In this document: positions 60,254 through 64,000 of the stretch, one piece after another
Numbering within the stretch: the first letter of the stretch is position 1
Layout: the number at the start of each line of letters is the position of its first letter
Source: Ananas comosus
Lineage: Eukaryota; Streptophyta; Magnoliopsida; Poales; Bromeliaceae
NCBI RefSeq assembly: GCF_001540865.1
Contig: NC_033625.1
Coordinates: 6,532,023 to 6,596,022, forward strand
Direction of reading: 5' to 3'
Length of the DNA: 64,000 bases
Notes under the pieces: model-generated
What the model saw: the letters and a program-made list of their open reading frames with translations, nothing else
Databases searched by the model: none
What the model was told of the DNA's origin: nothing
Position numbers and translations under genes: made by a program

Positions 60254-61702
60254 CAATAGATGTAAGCATCTATTGTTAATTACCCCCGTGGCATTGGGGC
60301 ACCTTCGATTAAGAGACCTTTGTAAATATGAGATTGAATGAATCGTATCTTGGTTTATTGAATCCTAAGTATATGTATTGGGATTCAGTTGGATTTGAGA
60401 TTGACTAGGTCCTAAATATATGTGTTAAGACCTATTCGATATTAAACTCTATATATTATAGTCTAATTGGCTCTAAGTATATGTCTTAGAGTCCGATTAT
60501 ATTCACCTTGGTTGTATATTCCAAGATGGAGATGTGACCATACCCCAAATATATGTATTGAGGTAGGTCGGATTTGATATTACCCAAAAGTAGAGAGTGG
60601 CTTATTCCTGAATGTATGTATCAGGAATAGCCGAGTTTAATATATTTTTTACTCTAGTTATATGTGCTAAAGTGAGGATCTGACTAAGCCCGAAGGTATT
60701 GCGTTAGAATTTGTCGGATTTGATTTGCATGAGCTCTAAGTATATGTATTAGAGCTCAATCGGCATAGATTTCACTCTAGGTAGATGTGCTAGAGCAAAA
60801 TGGCTGACTAGACCCTAAGGGCATGTTTGTTTGGTGTAAGTGGAGTGATGGAACTCAAGTTCCATCACTTCCGTTATTTGTTTTGGTGTAAGTGAAAAAT
60901 ATAATGTAACTCAAGTTACGTAAGACCTCCACTTTACCTACTCTCGACTTCCTCCTCTAAAGTGCCAAACTCGACTTCCACCACACTCAACCTCCTCTAA
61001 AATATTTATTAAACAGTAAAACCTAAACTCTACTTTCCTTATAATAGATTAGAATTACCTTATTTATAATAAATTAGGATTATCTTTAAATAATAATAAA
61101 AAAATCAATTATATAATAAGTTAAATTTTATAGCGGTAAATTTACTATTATATTTAGGAGATAATGGTATCCACTTACTTACATCAAAACAAACAACGGA
61201 ACTCACAAAACTAATTTCACCAGCACCAAGTTACATCAAAACAAACATAAGAAGTAATTGAATTTAACTTTCAGGCTATACAAGTTACATCAAAACAAAC
61301 AACCAAAAAATAATCAGACTTCAGGAAAACTCAAACACCACTGCACTTGACTTACGTTGGATCTACAGATTCGTCAATCCAAACAGACCCTTTAAGTGTA
61401 TGTGTTAGAACTAGTCGAACTTGATTTGACTTCCACTCTAGGTATTAGTGCTAGAGCAAAAGGGTGACTAGACCCTAAGGATATGTGTTAGGGTTAGTCA
61501 GATGAACTCTAAGTATATGCATTAAATTTCGAATAAATTTGATATCATTTGACTGAATTCTAAGTATATAACTTAGAACTCTGTCGATTTGGAGATATTT
61601 TGCCTTAGTTATATGTGTTAAGCCGATTGACTTAGCCCTAAGTATATGTATTAGGGGTAGTCGATATTTAATTTTTACTCTAGGTATATGTGCTAGACTA
61701 AA
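60254..61702. repeat. Array of short hairpins with conserved loop and varying stems
   Basis: About 20 units, each an inverted repeat of 5-9 bp around a loop close to gtatatgta. Examples: TGAATCC/GGATTCA (60359-60387), TATTCCTGA/TCAGGAATA (60603-60629), GAGCTCTAA/TTAGAGCTC (60731-60757), ACCCTAA/TTAGGGT (61472-61494), CCCTAA/TTAGGG (61636-61656). Between hairpins is 'gtcggatttgat'-like sequence. The unit is about 50-60 bp, with a higher-order period near 100 bp. A MITE at about 60828-61392 splits one unit. No coding capacity. Confidence 0.7.
60828..61392. mobile_element. MITE inserted in the hairpin array
   Basis: The left end gggcatgtttgtttgg and right end ccaaacagaccctt are inverted repeats. 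The interior repeats 'gtgtaagtg' and 'ttacatcaaaacaaaca' in inverted arrangement. The flank TA/TAA could be a target duplication but the exact break is ambiguous by one or two bases. Confidence 0.65.
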
Positions 61703-62600
61703 AAAAAAGGTTCATGATGAACTTTGGGTATGATTTAGTTCATATATGGTTAATGAGATTTGGGTATTGGTTCATGAGATTTGGTATATGGCACATTAGG
61801 GTTTGGTGCATGGTTCATGAGATTTCGTTCATGAACTTGGATATGATTCATGGATTTGATGTATGAATTTAGTTTATGGACTTGGTTCATGATTCATGAA
61901 CTTGGTTCATTTGGTTCATAAACTTGGTTTATGGTTCATAAGGTTGGGTATGTAGGATTTGGTTCATGAACTTAGATTTGGTTCATGGATTTGGTATATG
62001 AACTTGGTTTATGGACTTGGTTCTTGGTTCATGGTTCATGAACTTGATTCATTTGGTTCATGAACTTGGTTTATGGACTTATTTCATGGTTCATGAGCTT
62101 GGTTCATTTGGCTTATAAACTTGGTTCGTGGTTCATGAGATTAGGTATGTGGGATTTAGTTCGTGGTTGAGTGCATGGGTCATGAACTTGGGTACGGTTC
62201 ATAAGATTTGGTGTATGGTTCATAAGCTTTGTTCATTTGGTTTATGAACTTGGTGTATGGATCATGAGATTTGGTGTATGGTTCATGATATTTGGTGTGG
62301 TTCATGAGATATGGTTCATGGTTCATAAAATTTGGTTCAGGAACTTGGTATATGGCTCACGAGATTTGGTTTATGATTCATGAAATTTGGTTCATGAATT
62401 TGGTATTTGGCTCACGAGATTTGGTTCATGATATTTGGTGTGGCTCATGAGATATGGTTCATGGTTCATGAAATTTGGTTCATGAATTTGGTGTATGATT
62501 TATGACATTTGCTCCATAATTCATGATATTTAGGTATGGAATTTGGTTCATGATCCATGTAATCTGGTTCATAAAATTTGGTTCATGAGTCCATATTTGA
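61703..62600. repeat. Minisatellite of 'ggttcatgaacttggttcat' type
   Basis: Nearly 0.9 kb of irregular tandem repetition of the words ggttcatgaacttgg and ggttcatgagatttggt, with no long open frame. The word 'ttcatgaa' is itself palindromic, so hairpins are possible here as well. Confidence 0.85.
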
Positions 62601-62814
62601 GGTAGGGTTTGGGTTTGGTTGGATTAGGCTTTTATGATGGATTCAATTGGGTTTGGATTTTTATGGTGGACTTGATCGGATTTGGGCTTGGATTTTGGGT
62701 TTTTTATTTGTGGACTTGATTTGGGTTTTAGGTTTTTAGGTTTTTTATTTGTGGACTTGGTTCGAGTTTAGGTTTTATTTGTAGACTTGGTTTGAGTTTT
62801 TTAAATTTTATTGC
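62601..62814. repeat. 'ggtttgggttt' G/T-rich repeat
   Basis: Irregular repeats of ggacttg(a/g)tttgggttt. The plus strand is strongly G/T rich. Confidence 0.7.
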
Positions 62815-63122
62815 AATTTGATTTTTTTGGTCTAAAAGGATTCTCTTTCCAATTTTATTGCAATTCGATTTTGGGTCCGAAGAAATCTTCTTTTGATTTT
62901 TGTAATTTGATTTGGGATCCGAAGAAATCCCCTTTTAATTTTTATTGCAATTTTGATTTGGGATCCGAAGAAATTCTCTTTTGATTTTTATTGCAATTTT
63001 GATTTGGAGTCCGAAGAAATTCTCTTTTGATTTTGTAATTCAATTTGGGGTCCGAAAAAATTCCCTTTTGATTTTGTAATTTGATTTGGGGTCCGAAGAA
63101 ATTTTCTTTTGATTTGGCAGTT
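62815..63122. repeat. Tandem repeat of about 35-50 bp ('gtccgaagaaattc')
   Basis: At least six units share gg(g/a)tccgaagaaattc followed by tcttttgattttt and sometimes attgcaattttgattt. Unit lengths vary. Confidence 0.8.
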
Positions 63123-63130
63123 CGATTTGT

Positions 63131-63559
63131 CTATTCGGCCGGCGAATTTAGTTCGATATTTTCAAAAGAGATTGAAGGGTCCGAAGAAACGGAGAATCTT
63201 TGATTCCCCCCCTCTTTTTTCGAAAACACCGAACCGGCGAGGCTGGAGATGACGGCGGTGAAGATGATGACGGTGGCGCGGATCTGTTCGGCCGGCGAAT
63301 TTGGTTCGATATTTTTAAAAGAGATTGAAGTGTCCGAAAAAACAGGAAATCTTTGATTCCCCTCACCTCTTCTTTCGAAAACACCAAATTGGCAAGGCTG
63401 GATATGATCACGGCAATATAGATCACCCATTCCATCAATTAACGGCTTCGAATGGAGTATCGAGAGATTCGAAGAAACGGAAAGCCATTGGCTCCCCTCC
63501 ACTCTCCCATCAAAGTCGTTTAGATGGTATGGATGACTACGGTAGCAGGACCTAAACAA
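63131..63559 (-). other. Duplicated block with a 142-codon open frame
   Basis: Two main copies of about 160 bp (starting cggccggcgaattt at 63138 and 63290) and a degraded third. On the minus strand an open frame repeats a segment ending NSPAE preceded by QRF-VSSDPSISFENIE. No known domain; the frame may be open only because it is GC-richer. It could be a leader region of a transposable element or a gene fragment; I do not assign a function. Confidence 0.45.
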
Positions 63560-63606
63560 AAAAGAAAAAGGGAGAAAAAAAGAGATTTTTTTTATTTTTT
63601 GATATA

Positions 63607-63652
<46 letters not shown>

Positions 63653-64000
63653 TATCTTTACCTGATGATCAGATGACGGGCTGGATGAAGCGGCACGACG
63701 GTGCGGCTCCGTATCGCTATCGTCTCTCTGTATCTATTTTTCTCTATCTATTTGTTCTCTCCTCTATGTATCCCCTTCCTCTTTTTTTATTCTCATATTT
63801 ATAATAGAAGGGGAGATCTGAGGAATCGGAGCGATTCATGGGTTAGGCGAGAGATATTTTGAGGAGTTGATTAGGAATTCGAAATTCGAAATTGAATTTT
63901 GAATCGATTGTTGGAGGGATAAATATTTGAAATTCGAATGAATATGGTTGATTGGGAGATATTTTGAGAGTTGGTTGGAGGGATAGATATTTGAAATTAG
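63560..64000. other. TTA microsatellite and unassigned right edge
   Basis: A (TTA)n run lies at about 63611-63651. The remainder includes a pyrimidine-rich tract (63712-63790) and direct repeats of 'ggagggata(a/g)atatttgaaatt' near 63914 and 63976. No gene is visible before the window ends. Confidence 0.5.

Noticed and set aside
60254..61702. CRISPR-like reading of the hairpin array
   Set aside because: The repeats are not identical, spacers are not unique, and the context is a plant genome; it is a diverged tandem array.

Overview
This is 64 kb of plant nuclear DNA. Intron-containing genes, GC-rich first exons (strongly so in PRORP and the La-related gene), AT-rich intergenic sequence and dense MITEs point to a monocot, probably a commelinid. 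The species cannot be named from the sequence alone. Seven single N bases mark imperfect assembly joins. No bacterial, viral, CRISPR, rRNA or tRNA feature was seen.

Layout. 0.5-9.4 kb is a decayed CACTA (En/Spm) DNA transposon: a broken tnp2-type transposase interrupted by a 2.2 kb solo LTR with a 5-bp target duplication, followed by the element's second gene, which is present twice as a giant inverted repeat (two arms of about 1.57 kb around a 25-nt centre). 11.0-14.3 kb (minus) is a complete protein-only RNase P (PRORP) gene of 6 coding exons. 16.7-22.3 kb (minus) is a complete 8-coding-exon Golgi methyltransferase of the PMT24/25/26 type. 24.3-26.4 kb is a cluster of MITEs embedded in GA/TA microsatellites. 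27.95 kb holds one orphan exon of a type-A response regulator. 28.8-30.4 kb (minus) is a complete 3-exon stress-type NAC transcription factor whose upstream region carries ABRE, DRE and W-box motifs.

31-50 kb is AT-rich intergenic DNA carrying several MITE families, Tourist-like elements with TTA/TAA target duplications, tandem duplications and a gypsy-type LTR fragment. 50.3-53.8 kb (minus) is a complete 5-exon gene for a short La-motif (LARP1-like) protein with four telo-boxes in its leader. 54-60 kb contains more MITEs and a Mutator-like element with a perfect 9-bp target duplication and a GC-rich insert. 60.2-64 kb is an unusual repeat landscape: an array of roughly 20 short hairpins whose stem arms differ from unit to unit yet stay complementary, a 0.9 kb 'ggttcatgaactt' minisatellite, a ~45-bp tandem repeat, and a duplicated block with open reading frames.

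The four intact genes are all on the minus strand and are not functionally linked: organellar/nuclear tRNA 5' processing (PRORP), Golgi cell-wall methylation (PMT), stress transcription (NAC) and RNA binding (LARP-like). The most notable candidates are the CACTA inverted duplication, which resembles in layout the known Mu-killer silencer of maize, and the hairpin array with covarying stems.
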